Assembly (NCBI RefSeq): GCF_008477545.1
Contig: NZ_VORA01000001.1
Span: 1,054,001-1,118,000, forward strand
DNA: 64,000 nucleotides
Reading direction: 5' to 3'
Source of the DNA: Roseibium aestuarii
GTDB lineage: Bacteria > Pseudomonadota > Alphaproteobacteria > Rhizobiales > Stappiaceae
Every line of letters starts with the position of its first letter. The first letter of the stretch is position 1. This document shows positions 8,767 to 16,578 of the stretch, in pieces. The notes under the pieces are model-generated. The model made no database searches and was not told the DNA's origin. It saw only the letters and a program-made list of their open reading frames with translations. The position numbers and the translations under genes are program-made.

Positions 8767-8796
8767 ACGGGCGGAAGGAAACTTCCGCCCGTTTGT
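8767..8796 (+). terminator. Intrinsic terminator of mmsA
   Basis: A perfect 11-bp stem (ACGGGCGGAAG with its complement) closed by a GAAA tetraloop and followed by TTTGT, 40 bases after the mmsA stop. Confidence 0.85.
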
Positions 8797-8861
8797 CATG
8801 TTCAATCATGGCGGGAGGTTCGGGACATCTCCTGAAACGGCCATGTGACGAAGCGCCGGGC

Positions 8862-8888
8862 AAAAAAAAGCCGGCATGCGCCGGCTTT
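8862..8888 (-). terminator. Intrinsic terminator facing the minus strand
   Basis: A 9-bp perfect stem AAAGCCGGC/GCCGGCTTT with a 4-base loop. The run of eight A on the plus strand (8862-8869) becomes a T tract only for transcripts read on the minus strand. No minus-strand protein gene upstream is convincing, so it points to a non-coding transcript. Confidence 0.75.
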
Positions 8889-9125
8889 GGAGTTTGTTTG
8901 CGAGTACCTTGAAACAAGGTCACATGCCGGGTCCCCCGCGAAAATCCTGCGGAGCGGGCACGTCTGGAAATCGGTTTTGAAATCGACACTGAAAGGCATG
9001 TCTGAAACGCCATCTTTCAATCACATGTTTTTCCCGATTGCACCTCAATTTCGAGACACCTATCGAGATTGGTAATTTTACCTGTAAAGCCAGAACCTCC
9101 GAAACAATGCGCAACTTACTGAAAT
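8870..9125 (-). ncRNA. Candidate small RNA ending at the 8862-8888 terminator
   Basis: A roughly 250-base stretch without a credible protein gene ends in a textbook minus-strand terminator. On the minus strand, TTGAAA is followed 17 bases later by TATTTC (9147 down to 9119), a plausible promoter that spans an inverted repeat. Short minus-strand frames exist (about 65-70 aa), but they run through the terminator hairpin and have no ribosome binding site, so they are unlikely to be genes. The transcript ends and class are inferred; no known small-RNA signature was recognised. Confidence 0.4.
9071..9082. promoter_or_regulatory. Palindrome GGTAATTTTACC
   Basis: Inverted repeat with arms GGTAA and TTACC around TT. 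The same arm sequences recur in the palindrome cluster upstream of the chemoreceptor gene at 25001-25012, which suggests a shared DNA-binding protein. Confidence 0.4.
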
Positions 9126-9145
9126 AAAATGCGATAATGCATTTT
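9126..9145. promoter_or_regulatory. Inverted repeat AAAATGC-N6-GCATTTT
   Basis: Seven-base arms separated by GATAAT. It lies inside the putative minus-strand promoter of the candidate small RNA and about 350 bases upstream of cydD. It could be a regulator site for either; its sequence matches no site I know. Confidence 0.4.
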
Positions 9146-9479
9146 TCAATGTGTCTCATTTTTTGACCGGATGGTCTGGTCTTTGGGCTTCCCTAGCGGA
9201 GATATCCACAATGCGAGGCAACCTTGTGGGATTCGCCTTTTGGTTGTGGGGTGGCGCAAGGGGGGCGGTGGGGCCGAAACACGCAGAAATGCGTAGCGCC
9301 CTCTCCGGACGGGCTGTTTTGCCAAGTCCGGGGTTCTGGATTTCCGAATTCTGACCTATTAGAGGGTCTGTAATGCAGACTGCCATCATGTGCCGCGGCT
9401 TCGGTCGGGTCACGGAACGGGTGGGGTGCCCGACAACGAGCCAGAGAACGTGCCGGATAACGAGAACGACAAGAACGAC
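9146..9479. other. Upstream region of the cyd operon
   Basis: About 330 bases without a convincing gene. A minus-strand frame of 119 codons across 9156-9515 has no ribosome binding site and overlaps the cydD start, so it is discounted. From 9426 the DNA reads in frame with cydD as an acidic, repetitive PDNEPEN/PDNENDK stretch that could be an N-terminal extension translated from GTG 9426. No FNR- or ArcA-like box was found. Confidence 0.35.
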
Positions 9480-11420
9480 ATGAATCAGGCCCCGCAGGCG
9501 ACCACCGCAGACCACGACGCGAACCGCGCCCCGAACGTGACCGTGGCCGTGACCGGTACGTCTCCGTCAGGCGCGGACCTGTCCGGCGGTGCAGCCGATG
9601 CAGGTTCCCGGCCCTCCGGTCAGGCGCTTCTGGCTCCGGCCGAAATGCGCGCCATGCGCCGTGCCGGCAACATGATGTCCCTGTCCGATCTTCTCTGGAT
9701 ACCCCAGGCCGGGGTCATCGCCTGGCTGGTCGCGGCCCTGCTTTCCGGCGCCGATGGCGAGGCCGGGCAGTCCGCCGCGAACAGCTTGCCCGTGATCCTC
9801 GCCGCTGCGGCAGTATTTCTTCTTCTGGCCTTTGCCCGTCTGCGCCTGAACCTTTCCGCCCAGACCCTGGCGTTGGAGACCGGGCGTGGCGCGCGCACCC
9901 GCCTGCGGCGTGATCTTCTGGCCGCCTTTGCCGCCGCATCGCCCTCCGCCCCTCTGCCGGGGAGCGGTGAGATGGCCGCCCACATGGGCGAGCAGGTGGA
10001 AGCGGTCGGCCCCTATCTGTCCAATTTCATGCCCCAGAAGGTGCGCCTGTCGATCGTGCCTCTCGGCATTCTCTTCGCCACCGCCTGCGTGAGCTGGCTG
10101 GCGGCCCTGATTCTGCTGGTGGCCGGTCCGCTCATTCCCGTGTTCATGGCTCTCATCGGGCTGCGGGCCAAGGCCGCGAGCCTCGGTCAGCAGAAGGAAC
10201 TGACCCGCATGAGCGGCATGCTCATGGACCGGCTGCGCGGCCTGGAGACCCTGCGTCTCTTCGGTGCCGTCGAGCGGACCCGCGACGAGATCGAAGAGGC
10301 CGGAACCCGCTTCCGCATCGGCACCATGAAGGTGCTGCGCATTGCGTTCCTGTCCTCCACCGTGCTGGAGCTTTTCAGCGCGCTCGGCATCGCCTTCATG
10401 GCGGTCTTCGTCGGCTTTTCCCTGCTGGGCGACGTGACCACCGGCACCTGGGGCGCGCCGCTGAGCTTCGGGGCGGGGCTCTTCATCCTGCTTCTGGCTC
10501 CAGACTTCTTCGCGCCCTTGCGCGCCTATTCCGCCGCCTATCACGAACGCGCTGCCGGCCTTGCCGCCCTGGAAACCCTGGCAGAGCTGAACGAGCGCCT
10601 TGCCTCGGCGCAGTCGTGCGAAGCTGCGACGGCCTCCGCACGGGCGGACAGCGCGGCCGCAAGCCCCATCGGTGGCGGCCCTGGTGACCGGGCCCTGGGC
10701 GGGCGCAACCTGAGCCTGCCGGGGGCGGGCGTGTCCCTGGCGCTGGAAGGCGTCACCCTGTCGCTGGGGGGGCACAGGGTGCTGAATGACCTAAGCCTGC
10801 GCGTGAACGCGGGCGACCATCTGCTGCTCAGCGGTCCGAGCGGGTCCGGAAAGACCACGCTCCTCGACCTGCTGCTCGGGTTCCACCGGCCGGATCGCGG
10901 CCGGATTCTGGTCAGTGGGTTCGATCTGGAAAGCCTGGACCTCGACTGGTGGCGCGATCATGTGGCCTGGCTCGGCCAGGCTCCCGTGCTTTTCCACGGA
11001 TCCCTGCGGGCCAATCTGCGCATCGCCGATGCACGGGCAGGGGATCGCGACTGTCTCGACGCCCTGGCGCTGGCGGGTTGCGGCGAACTCCTTGCCCGTC
11101 TGCCGCGCGGTCTCGACACGCCGATCGGCGAAAACGGCTTCGGTCTCTCCATCGGCGAACAACGCCGCGTTGCTCTGGCCCGGGCCGCCCTGCGCAAGGA
11201 TGCAAGACTGATCCTGGCTGACGAGCCGACCGCAGGCCTCGACCGGGACACCGCCGATGCAGTGATCGAGGGTCTCATGACCCTTGGGCGCGACCGCACC
11301 CTGCTGATCGCCACCCACGACGAGGCCTTGCTGGATCGCGGTCTCCCGGTTCTCGAATTCGGCCGGCTGGAGGCGTCCGTGCCGCCGGTGGATGATGACA
11401 CGCAGGGGAGGGATGCCTGA
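9480..11420 (+). CDS. cydD: Thiol reductant ABC exporter subunit CydD
   Basis: Half of the CydDC heterodimeric inner-membrane exporter of glutathione and cysteine, needed to assemble cytochrome bd haem in the periplasm. From ATG 9480 the protein is 646 aa, longer than E. coli CydD (588). About 55 poorly conserved residues precede the first helix. A six-helix exporter domain (about 65-330) is followed by an ABC domain with Walker A GPSGSGKTT, signature LSIGEQRRVALARA and Walker B LILADEP. The start is uncertain: GTG 9426 and GTG 9390 are in frame but would add only low-complexity sequence. The stop overlaps the cydC start (TGATG). Confidence 0.88.
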   Translation: MNQAPQATTADHDANRAPNVTVAVTGTSPSGADLSGGAADAGSRPSGQALLAPAEMRAMRRAGNMMSLSDLLWIPQAGVIAWLVAALLSGADGEAGQSAANSLPVILAAAAVFLLLAFARLRLNLSAQTLALETGRGARTRLRRDLLAAFAAASPSAPLPGSGEMAAHMGEQVEAVGPYLSNFMPQKVRLSIVPLGILFATACVSWLAALILLVAGPLIPVFMALIGLRAKAASLGQQKELTRMSGMLMDRLRGLETLRLFGAVERTRDEIEEAGTRFRIGTMKVLRIAFLSSTVLELFSALGIAFMAVFVGFSLLGDVTTGTWGAPLSFGAGLFILLLAPDFFAPLRAYSAAYHERAAGLAALETLAELNERLASAQSCEAATASARADSAAASPIGGGPGDRALGGRNLSLPGAGVSLALEGVTLSLGGHRVLNDLSLRVNAGDHLLLSGPSGSGKTTLLDLLLGFHRPDRGRILVSGFDLESLDLDWWRDHVAWLGQAPVLFHGSLRANLRIADARAGDRDCLDALALAGCGELLARLPRGLDTPIGENGFGLSIGEQRRVALARAALRKDARLILADEPTAGLDRDTADAVIEGLMTLGRDRTLLIATHDEALLDRGLPVLEFGRLEASVPPVDDDTQGRDA

Positions 11421-13138
11421 TGACCGCACGTTCGACCCGCTCCCGGCACGCCGACGGCCTGCGCCGCATCCTCTCGTGGCAATGGCGCTTCCATCCGCTC
11501 GCCTTTGCCGCCGGGCTTGCCATGTCCTTCGTGCCGGCGATTGCCGGTATCACCCTGCTCGGTCTCTCGGGCTGGTTCATCACGGCCGCGGCTCTGGCCG
11601 GGCTGACGGGCGTCTTCCTCAATGTGATGATCCCCAGCGCCCTGATCCGCGGCCTTGCCCTGGCGCGGACCTTCGGGCGCTACGGCGAAAGGCTCGTCAC
11701 CCATGATGCGACCTTCCGCTTCCTGGCAGACCTGCGCTGCCGGATCTTCTCGGGTCAGGCCCGGGAAGCCGGAAGCGGCCGGGTCTGGCGCTCTGCCGGA
11801 TTGCTCGGCCGCCTGACCGCCGATGTCGCGGCCCTCGACGGGGTCTATCTCCGCCTTGCCGTGCCCACCGTTGTGGCTGCGGGCGTGGGTGCCGTGGTGA
11901 TCCTCGCTTGCGCCCTTCTTTCGCCGTCCCTGGCGCTCGGGCCGCTTTTCGCCCTCGTGGCGACAGCGACTGTTGCCAGCGGCCTCGTGCGCCATCGCAA
12001 GTCTGCCGACGGACGCCGCCTCGAAGCCGCCCAGGAGGCGCTGCGGGTGCGCACGGTCGATCTGGTGGCCGGGCGGCGGGAACTTGCGGTCTATGGCGGA
12101 CTGGACGCCCGGCGCGCAGCCATTCTGGCGGCCGATGCCCGCATGGGCGACGCGGAAGCGGCCCTTCAGGCGCGGATCGTGCGTGCCAACGTCTGGGCGG
12201 GCTTTGCGGCTCAGGCCGCCGTGACCCTGACCCTGGCGCTCGCTCTCTGGCTGGTTGCCTCCGGCGATCTTGATCTCCCCCGCGCCGTTGCCGCCGTGCT
12301 TCTGGTGCTCGGCCTGCCCGAAGTTCTGGCGGGCCTCATCGCCGGCTACAGCCGTATCGGCCTCATGGCCCGGGCGGCCGATCGTGCCACGGCCCGCGCC
12401 GGATCTGTCGAGACGGCTCCGCAAGAGCCCTTCACACTTAAAGCCGTCATGTCCGCGTCCGGCGAGCCGGCAGGCGGCCATGACGTCCTGACCCTCGACG
12501 GCGTGACCTTCGCCTGGCCGCGCGCCGCCCGGCCCGTGCTGGAGAATGCGTCGCTTCAGATCTCCGCCGGCGAATGGGTCTGCATCGTCGGCCCGAGCGG
12601 CAGCGGCAAGTCCACGCTGGCAAGCCTTGCCAGTGGCCTTCTCGGCCCCCTATCCGGCGCCGTGCGCCTGGGGGGCACGGATCTGGCGGCCCTTGGCGAG
12701 GCGGAACTGCGCCGCCGCATCACCGTCATCGGCCAGCGTCCGGCGCTCTTCAACGATACGATTTCCGCCAACCTGCGCATCGCCGACCAGACTGCCTCCG
12801 ATGACCGGCTCTGGCAGGCGCTCGAGGCAGCGGCCCTCAAGGACCGCATCGCCCGCCAGCCGGAGGGGCTGGAAACGGTGCTGGGCGAGGGCGGGCTGGG
12901 TCTGTCGGGGGGCGAACAGCGCCGCCTCGGACTGGCGCGCGCCTATCTGACGACACCCGATCTCTTCATCCTCGACGAGATGACAGAGGGGCTTGATGCC
13001 CCGACCGCGGCACTGGTACTGGATCGCTTCACGGCCTTCCGGGGCAAGGCTGCCGTTCTGATGATCGCCCACAAGCGCGAGGAGATGGCCCGCGCCGACC
13101 GGGTGGTGTCCGTCGGTGCCCTACAGGGACGTGTCTGA
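11420..13138 (+). CDS. cydC: Thiol reductant ABC exporter subunit CydC
   Basis: Partner of CydD in the periplasmic glutathione/cysteine exporter. The protein is 572 aa, typical for CydC. The membrane domain carries the CydC-type LLGLSGWFITAAALAG helix early on. The ATPase domain shows Walker A GPSGSGKST, signature LSGGEQRRLGLARA and Walker B LFILDEMTEGLD; Met stands where many ABC proteins have Pro. ATG 11420 shares one base with the cydD stop, which indicates translational coupling. It lies 190 bases upstream of cydA in the same direction. Confidence 0.9.
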   Translation: MTARSTRSRHADGLRRILSWQWRFHPLAFAAGLAMSFVPAIAGITLLGLSGWFITAAALAGLTGVFLNVMIPSALIRGLALARTFGRYGERLVTHDATFRFLADLRCRIFSGQAREAGSGRVWRSAGLLGRLTADVAALDGVYLRLAVPTVVAAGVGAVVILACALLSPSLALGPLFALVATATVASGLVRHRKSADGRRLEAAQEALRVRTVDLVAGRRELAVYGGLDARRAAILAADARMGDAEAALQARIVRANVWAGFAAQAAVTLTLALALWLVASGDLDLPRAVAAVLLVLGLPEVLAGLIAGYSRIGLMARAADRATARAGSVETAPQEPFTLKAVMSASGEPAGGHDVLTLDGVTFAWPRAARPVLENASLQISAGEWVCIVGPSGSGKSTLASLASGLLGPLSGAVRLGGTDLAALGEAELRRRITVIGQRPALFNDTISANLRIADQTASDDRLWQALEAAALKDRIARQPEGLETVLGEGGLGLSGGEQRRLGLARAYLTTPDLFILDEMTEGLDAPTAALVLDRFTAFRGKAAVLMIAHKREEMARADRVVSVGALQGRV

Positions 13139-13328
13139 TCCGGGTTGTGTACACTCGAAGGTTCACTTCTAACCCGTTGATTTTGCAGAATTTACCCTGA
13201 AATTTCTGTCGTGGGTGATTTTGTCACAATGGGTTTTGCGGTCTGTGTCCTATACTAAGGTCACAGACAATCGGCTCTTGCGCAGGCCTGAGGGGCAGGT
13301 GGCGCACGGCCAGTGCGAGGTTGGACAC

Positions 13329-14924
13329 ATGGAACTCGACGTCGTCGGTCTGTCACGGCTGCAATTCGCCATGACGGCCCTCTACCACTTTCTCTTCGTT
13401 CCCCTGACCATCGGCCTTTCGATCCTTCTGGCGACCATGGAAACCGTCTACGTCATGACGGGTCGCGAGATCTGGAAACGCATGGTCAAGTTCTGGGGCA
13501 CGCTCTTCGGCATCAACTTCGTGCTCGGGGTCGCGACCGGCCTGACGATGGAGTTCCAGTTCGGCATGAACTGGGCCTACTTCTCCCAATATGTGGGGGA
13601 CATCTTCGGGGCGCCGCTCGCCATCGAGGGGCTGATGGCCTTCTTCCTCGAGGCGACCTTCGTCGGCCTGTTCTTCTTCGGCTGGGACCGGCTTTCGGCG
13701 CGCCAGCATCTGGCGGCGACCTGGGCCGTAGCGCTCGGCACCAACTTCTCCGCGCTGTGGATCCTGATCGCCAATGGCTGGATGCAGCATCCGGTCGGCG
13801 CCGACTTCAACCCCGACACCATGCGCATGGAAATCGTCTCCTTCTTCGAGGTGATGTTCAATCCGGTGGCTCAGGCGAAGTTCGTGCACACGGTTTCGGC
13901 CGGTTACGTCACTGCGGCCCTCTTCGTCATCGGCGTGTCCTCCTGGTACATGCTCAAGGGCCGTCACCTGGACATCGCGCGGCGCTCCATCACCGTGGCC
14001 TCGGCCTTCGGCATCGCCTCGGCGGTCTCCGTGGTCGTCCTCGGCGATGAAAGCGGCTACGAGGCCAACTTGAACCAGCAGATGAAGCTGGCCACCATGG
14101 AAGCCATGTGGGAGACGGAAGAGGCGCCGGCCTCCTTCAACATCATCGCTATTCCGGACATGGACGCCCGCGACAACGTCTTCGCCATCCATGTGCCCTA
14201 TGTCATGGGCCTGATCGCCACCCGCTCACTGACCGAGGAAATCCCCGGCATCAAGGAACTGGTGGAACAGTCCAAGGACTATATCAAGCGAGGCGCCCGC
14301 GCCCTTGATGCCCTGGCGACCATCCGCGCCGCCAAGGGCGGTGAGGTGGATCCGATGGTCCGCCAGATCTTCGAGGTCAACAAGCCCTTCATGGGTTACG
14401 GCTACCTGCTCGACCCCTATACCTCCGACCGCCTCAACGCGACTGACGCGGAAATCGATGCGGCCGCATGGTCGGCGGTGCCCAATGTCTGGCCCATGTT
14501 CTATGCCTTCCGCATCATGGTGGCCTGCGGCATGTTCTTCATCGTGCTGACCGGCGCGCTGGCGGTGATCTCGTCGCTGGGCAAGCTGGACATCCTGCGC
14601 ACGAAGCACCGCTGGGTGCTGCATGTGGCGCTCTGGTCCCTGCCGCTGCCCTGGCTCGCCTGCGAGATGGGATGGTTCGTCGCCGAATACGGTCGTCAGC
14701 CCTGGATCATCGAAGGGGTTCTGCCCACCGCGCAGGCCGCCTCGAACCTGGCGGTCTGGGAACTGCTAGTGACCATCGCCGGCTTCGTCGGGCTCTATTC
14801 CACCCTGCTGGTCATCGAGATGGCCCTCATGGTCAAGGCGATCCGCAAGGGACCGGAAGAGCATCGCGAACGTCCCGATCCTGCCGTGGCCCGTGCCGCC
14901 TTCGTTCCCGTTGCTGCGGAGTAA
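13329..14924 (+). CDS. cydA: Cytochrome bd ubiquinol oxidase subunit I
   Basis: A 531-aa integral membrane subunit that oxidises quinol and holds haems b558, b595 and d; it reduces O2 to water with high affinity. The haem ligands are visible: His20 (ALYHFLF), His187 (KFVHTVS) and Met397 (FRIMVAC), plus the conserved Glu100 in the IEG segment and the GRQPW signature. The length matches the E. coli-type (long Q-loop) subfamily. ATG 13329 begins the conserved N-terminus; the longer open frame from 13215 is rejected because it only adds unconserved residues. It is followed by cydB after 4 bases. Confidence 0.95.
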   Translation: MELDVVGLSRLQFAMTALYHFLFVPLTIGLSILLATMETVYVMTGREIWKRMVKFWGTLFGINFVLGVATGLTMEFQFGMNWAYFSQYVGDIFGAPLAIEGLMAFFLEATFVGLFFFGWDRLSARQHLAATWAVALGTNFSALWILIANGWMQHPVGADFNPDTMRMEIVSFFEVMFNPVAQAKFVHTVSAGYVTAALFVIGVSSWYMLKGRHLDIARRSITVASAFGIASAVSVVVLGDESGYEANLNQQMKLATMEAMWETEEAPASFNIIAIPDMDARDNVFAIHVPYVMGLIATRSLTEEIPGIKELVEQSKDYIKRGARALDALATIRAAKGGEVDPMVRQIFEVNKPFMGYGYLLDPYTSDRLNATDAEIDAAAWSAVPNVWPMFYAFRIMVACGMFFIVLTGALAVISSLGKLDILRTKHRWVLHVALWSLPLPWLACEMGWFVAEYGRQPWIIEGVLPTAQAASNLAVWELLVTIAGFVGLYSTLLVIEMALMVKAIRKGPEEHRERPDPAVARAAFVPVAAE

Positions 14925-14928
14925 ACCC

Positions 14929-16086
14929 ATGATCCTCTATGAATTCATCGACTATTCGGTCCTGAAGGTGATCTGGTGGGCGCTGCTCGGGATCCTGCTG
15001 ATCGGCTTTGCCGCCACCGACGGTTTCGACATGGGCGTCGGCACCCTGCTGCCCTTCGTCGGCCGCACCGACATCGAACGCCGCGTTGCGATCAACTCCA
15101 TCGCGCCGACCTGGGAAGGCAATCAGGTGTGGTTCATCTTGGGCGGTGGGGCGATCTTCGCCGCCTGGCCGCCGCTCTATGCCATCTCCTTCTCCGGCTT
15201 CTACTTCGCCATGTTCCTGGTGCTGGGCGCGATGATCCTGCGGCCGGTGGCCTTCAAGTACCGGTCCAAGCGGCCGGATCCGACCTGGCGCAGCAGCTGG
15301 GACTGGGCGCTCTTCGTCGGCTCCTTCGTTCCGGCCCTCGTCTTCGGCGTGGCCATCGGCAATGTGCTTCAGGGTGTGCCCTTCACCCTCGATGACCGCC
15401 TGCGCATGACCTATGAGGGGACGTTCCTCGATCTGTTCTCGCCCTTCTCGCTGCTCTGCGGGGTCCTGTCCGTGGCGATGCTCGTGCTTCACGGCGGAGC
15501 CTGGCTTGCCATGCGCTCTGCCGGGCCTGTCGCCGCACGCGGCCGCCGCTACGGCTCGCTGGCCGGTGTCGTGTCCCTCGTGCTCTTTGCGCTTGGCGGC
15601 TATCTGATCACCTCGGGCGCGGTGGAAGGCTATCGCATCACCTCGGTCATCGATCCGGAAATGCCCTCCAACATCACCCTGAAGGAGGTTGCCCGCGACG
15701 GTGGCGCCTGGATGGCCAATTATGCGGCCCGTCCCTGGATGATGATTGCCCCGGCGCTCGGCTTCCTGGGCGCACTGGGTGCCCTGATCGGTCTTCAGAC
15801 CCGCTTCGAGGCGCTGACCTTCCTTTGCTCGAAACTGTCGATCCTCGGCATCATTTCCACCGTGGGCCTGTCCATGTTCCCCTTCATGCTGCCGTCTTCC
15901 GCCCAGCCGGAAGCGAGCCTGACGGTCTGGGACAGCGCGTCGAGCCACTCGACCCTGTTCAACATGCTGGTGGCCACGGTGATCTTCCTGCCGTTGATCC
16001 TCACCTACACCGCCTGGGTCTACAAGGTCCTGTGGGGCCGGGTGGATGAGCGCACGATCACCGAAAACAGCGACACCGCTTACTGA
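14929..16086 (+). CDS. cydB: Cytochrome bd ubiquinol oxidase subunit II
   Basis: A 385-aa multi-pass partner of CydA that stabilises the haem pocket and proton path. The N-terminus (YEFIDYSVLKVIWWALLG) and the LIGFAATDGFDMGVGTLLPF motif are characteristic, followed by NSIAPTWEGNQVWFI. ATG 14929, 4 bases after the cydA stop, is preferred over an upstream GTG that would overlap cydA. It is part of cydDC-AB-X. Confidence 0.95.
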   Translation: MILYEFIDYSVLKVIWWALLGILLIGFAATDGFDMGVGTLLPFVGRTDIERRVAINSIAPTWEGNQVWFILGGGAIFAAWPPLYAISFSGFYFAMFLVLGAMILRPVAFKYRSKRPDPTWRSSWDWALFVGSFVPALVFGVAIGNVLQGVPFTLDDRLRMTYEGTFLDLFSPFSLLCGVLSVAMLVLHGGAWLAMRSAGPVAARGRRYGSLAGVVSLVLFALGGYLITSGAVEGYRITSVIDPEMPSNITLKEVARDGGAWMANYAARPWMMIAPALGFLGALGALIGLQTRFEALTFLCSKLSILGIISTVGLSMFPFMLPSSAQPEASLTVWDSASSHSTLFNMLVATVIFLPLILTYTAWVYKVLWGRVDERTITENSDTAY

Positions 16087-16098
16087 GGAGTTCGACAC

Positions 16099-16215
16099 AT
16101 GTGGTATTTCGCCTGGTTGCTCGGCATGCCTCTGGCCTGCTGCCTCGCCATCCTCAACGCCATGTGGCTGGAGATGCGCGAGCGGGATCTGGCAGACGAG
16201 CGCGATCCGCGCTGA
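16099..16215 (+). CDS. cydX: Cytochrome bd small subunit CydX
   Basis: A 38-aa single-helix protein starting MWYFAWLLGMPLACCLAILN and ending in a charged tail (ERDLADERDPR). The Trp-Tyr-Phe start, the WLLG segment and the position 12 bases after cydB match CydX/CbdX, the small subunit that stabilises bd oxidase. A GAGGAG ribosome binding site overlaps the cydB stop region. It is short enough to be missed by automatic gene calling. Confidence 0.9.
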   Translation: MWYFAWLLGMPLACCLAILNAMWLEMRERDLADERDPR

Positions 16216-16260
16216 CGGCGCAGGTCCTCATCGTCACGAACGATCTGACATGATGCGACA

Positions 16261-16288
16261 AGGCCCGGCGCGACCCGCCGGGCCTTTT
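16261..16288 (+). terminator. Intrinsic terminator of the cyd operon
   Basis: A perfect 10-bp stem AGGCCCGGCG/CGCCGGGCCT with a 5-base loop and a TTTT tract, 45 bases after cydX. Confidence 0.88.
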
Positions 16289-16578
16289 GTCGTCTTGCGC
16301 GCAAGGGGCGGGGGAAAGGCGAAAAATCGCGAGGATCTGTGTGACGGAAATGTCACGAAAGTGCTCCTCCTTCGAAAAATGGCATAAAACAGGAATTTTG
16401 TAGTCAACTTTGTATTTCTTGAGTTATATAGTCATATTTACAGGATGCCTTCCCCGGGCGGCCCCAGGGCCACTCCGCGAAGGTCGATCTCCTAAAGTTG
16501 CCAGCCACCCGGATCCCTTCGCGACCGGCCCGCCAGCCTCATCCCCCCTAAAGACCAGTCTCTCGAAGGAATTGCGCC
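16289..16578 (+). promoter_or_regulatory. AT-rich upstream region of the TonB-dependent receptor
   Basis: Positions 16360-16445 are markedly AT-rich (for example AATTTTGTAGTCAACTTTG and TTGAGTTATATAGTCATATT), in contrast to the GC-rich surroundings, as expected for an iron-regulated promoter. I could not identify an exact RirA, Irr or Fur box. The gene has a good AAGGAA ribosome binding site 8 bases before its ATG. Confidence 0.45.

Noticed and set aside
7144..8805. Long minus-strand frame opposite mmsA
   Set aside because: Antisense shadow of a highly GC-biased gene; mmsA is unambiguous and this frame has no recognisable domain.
8802..9020. 72-aa minus-strand frame as a small protein
   Set aside because: It runs through the terminator hairpin at 8862-8888, lacks a ribosome binding site and its sequence looks random.
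9156..9515. 119-aa minus-strand frame with a hydrophobic start
   Set aside because: It overlaps the cydD start, has no ribosome binding site and its composition is that of a shadow.
13177..13190. TTGAT half-site upstream of cydA as an FNR/FixK box
   Set aside because: The second half reads CAGAA rather than ATCAA, so it does not make a palindrome.
13251..13256. TATACT as the cydA -10 element
   Set aside because: The nearest TTGTCA is 24 bases upstream, too far for a standard promoter, so it was not listed as a feature.
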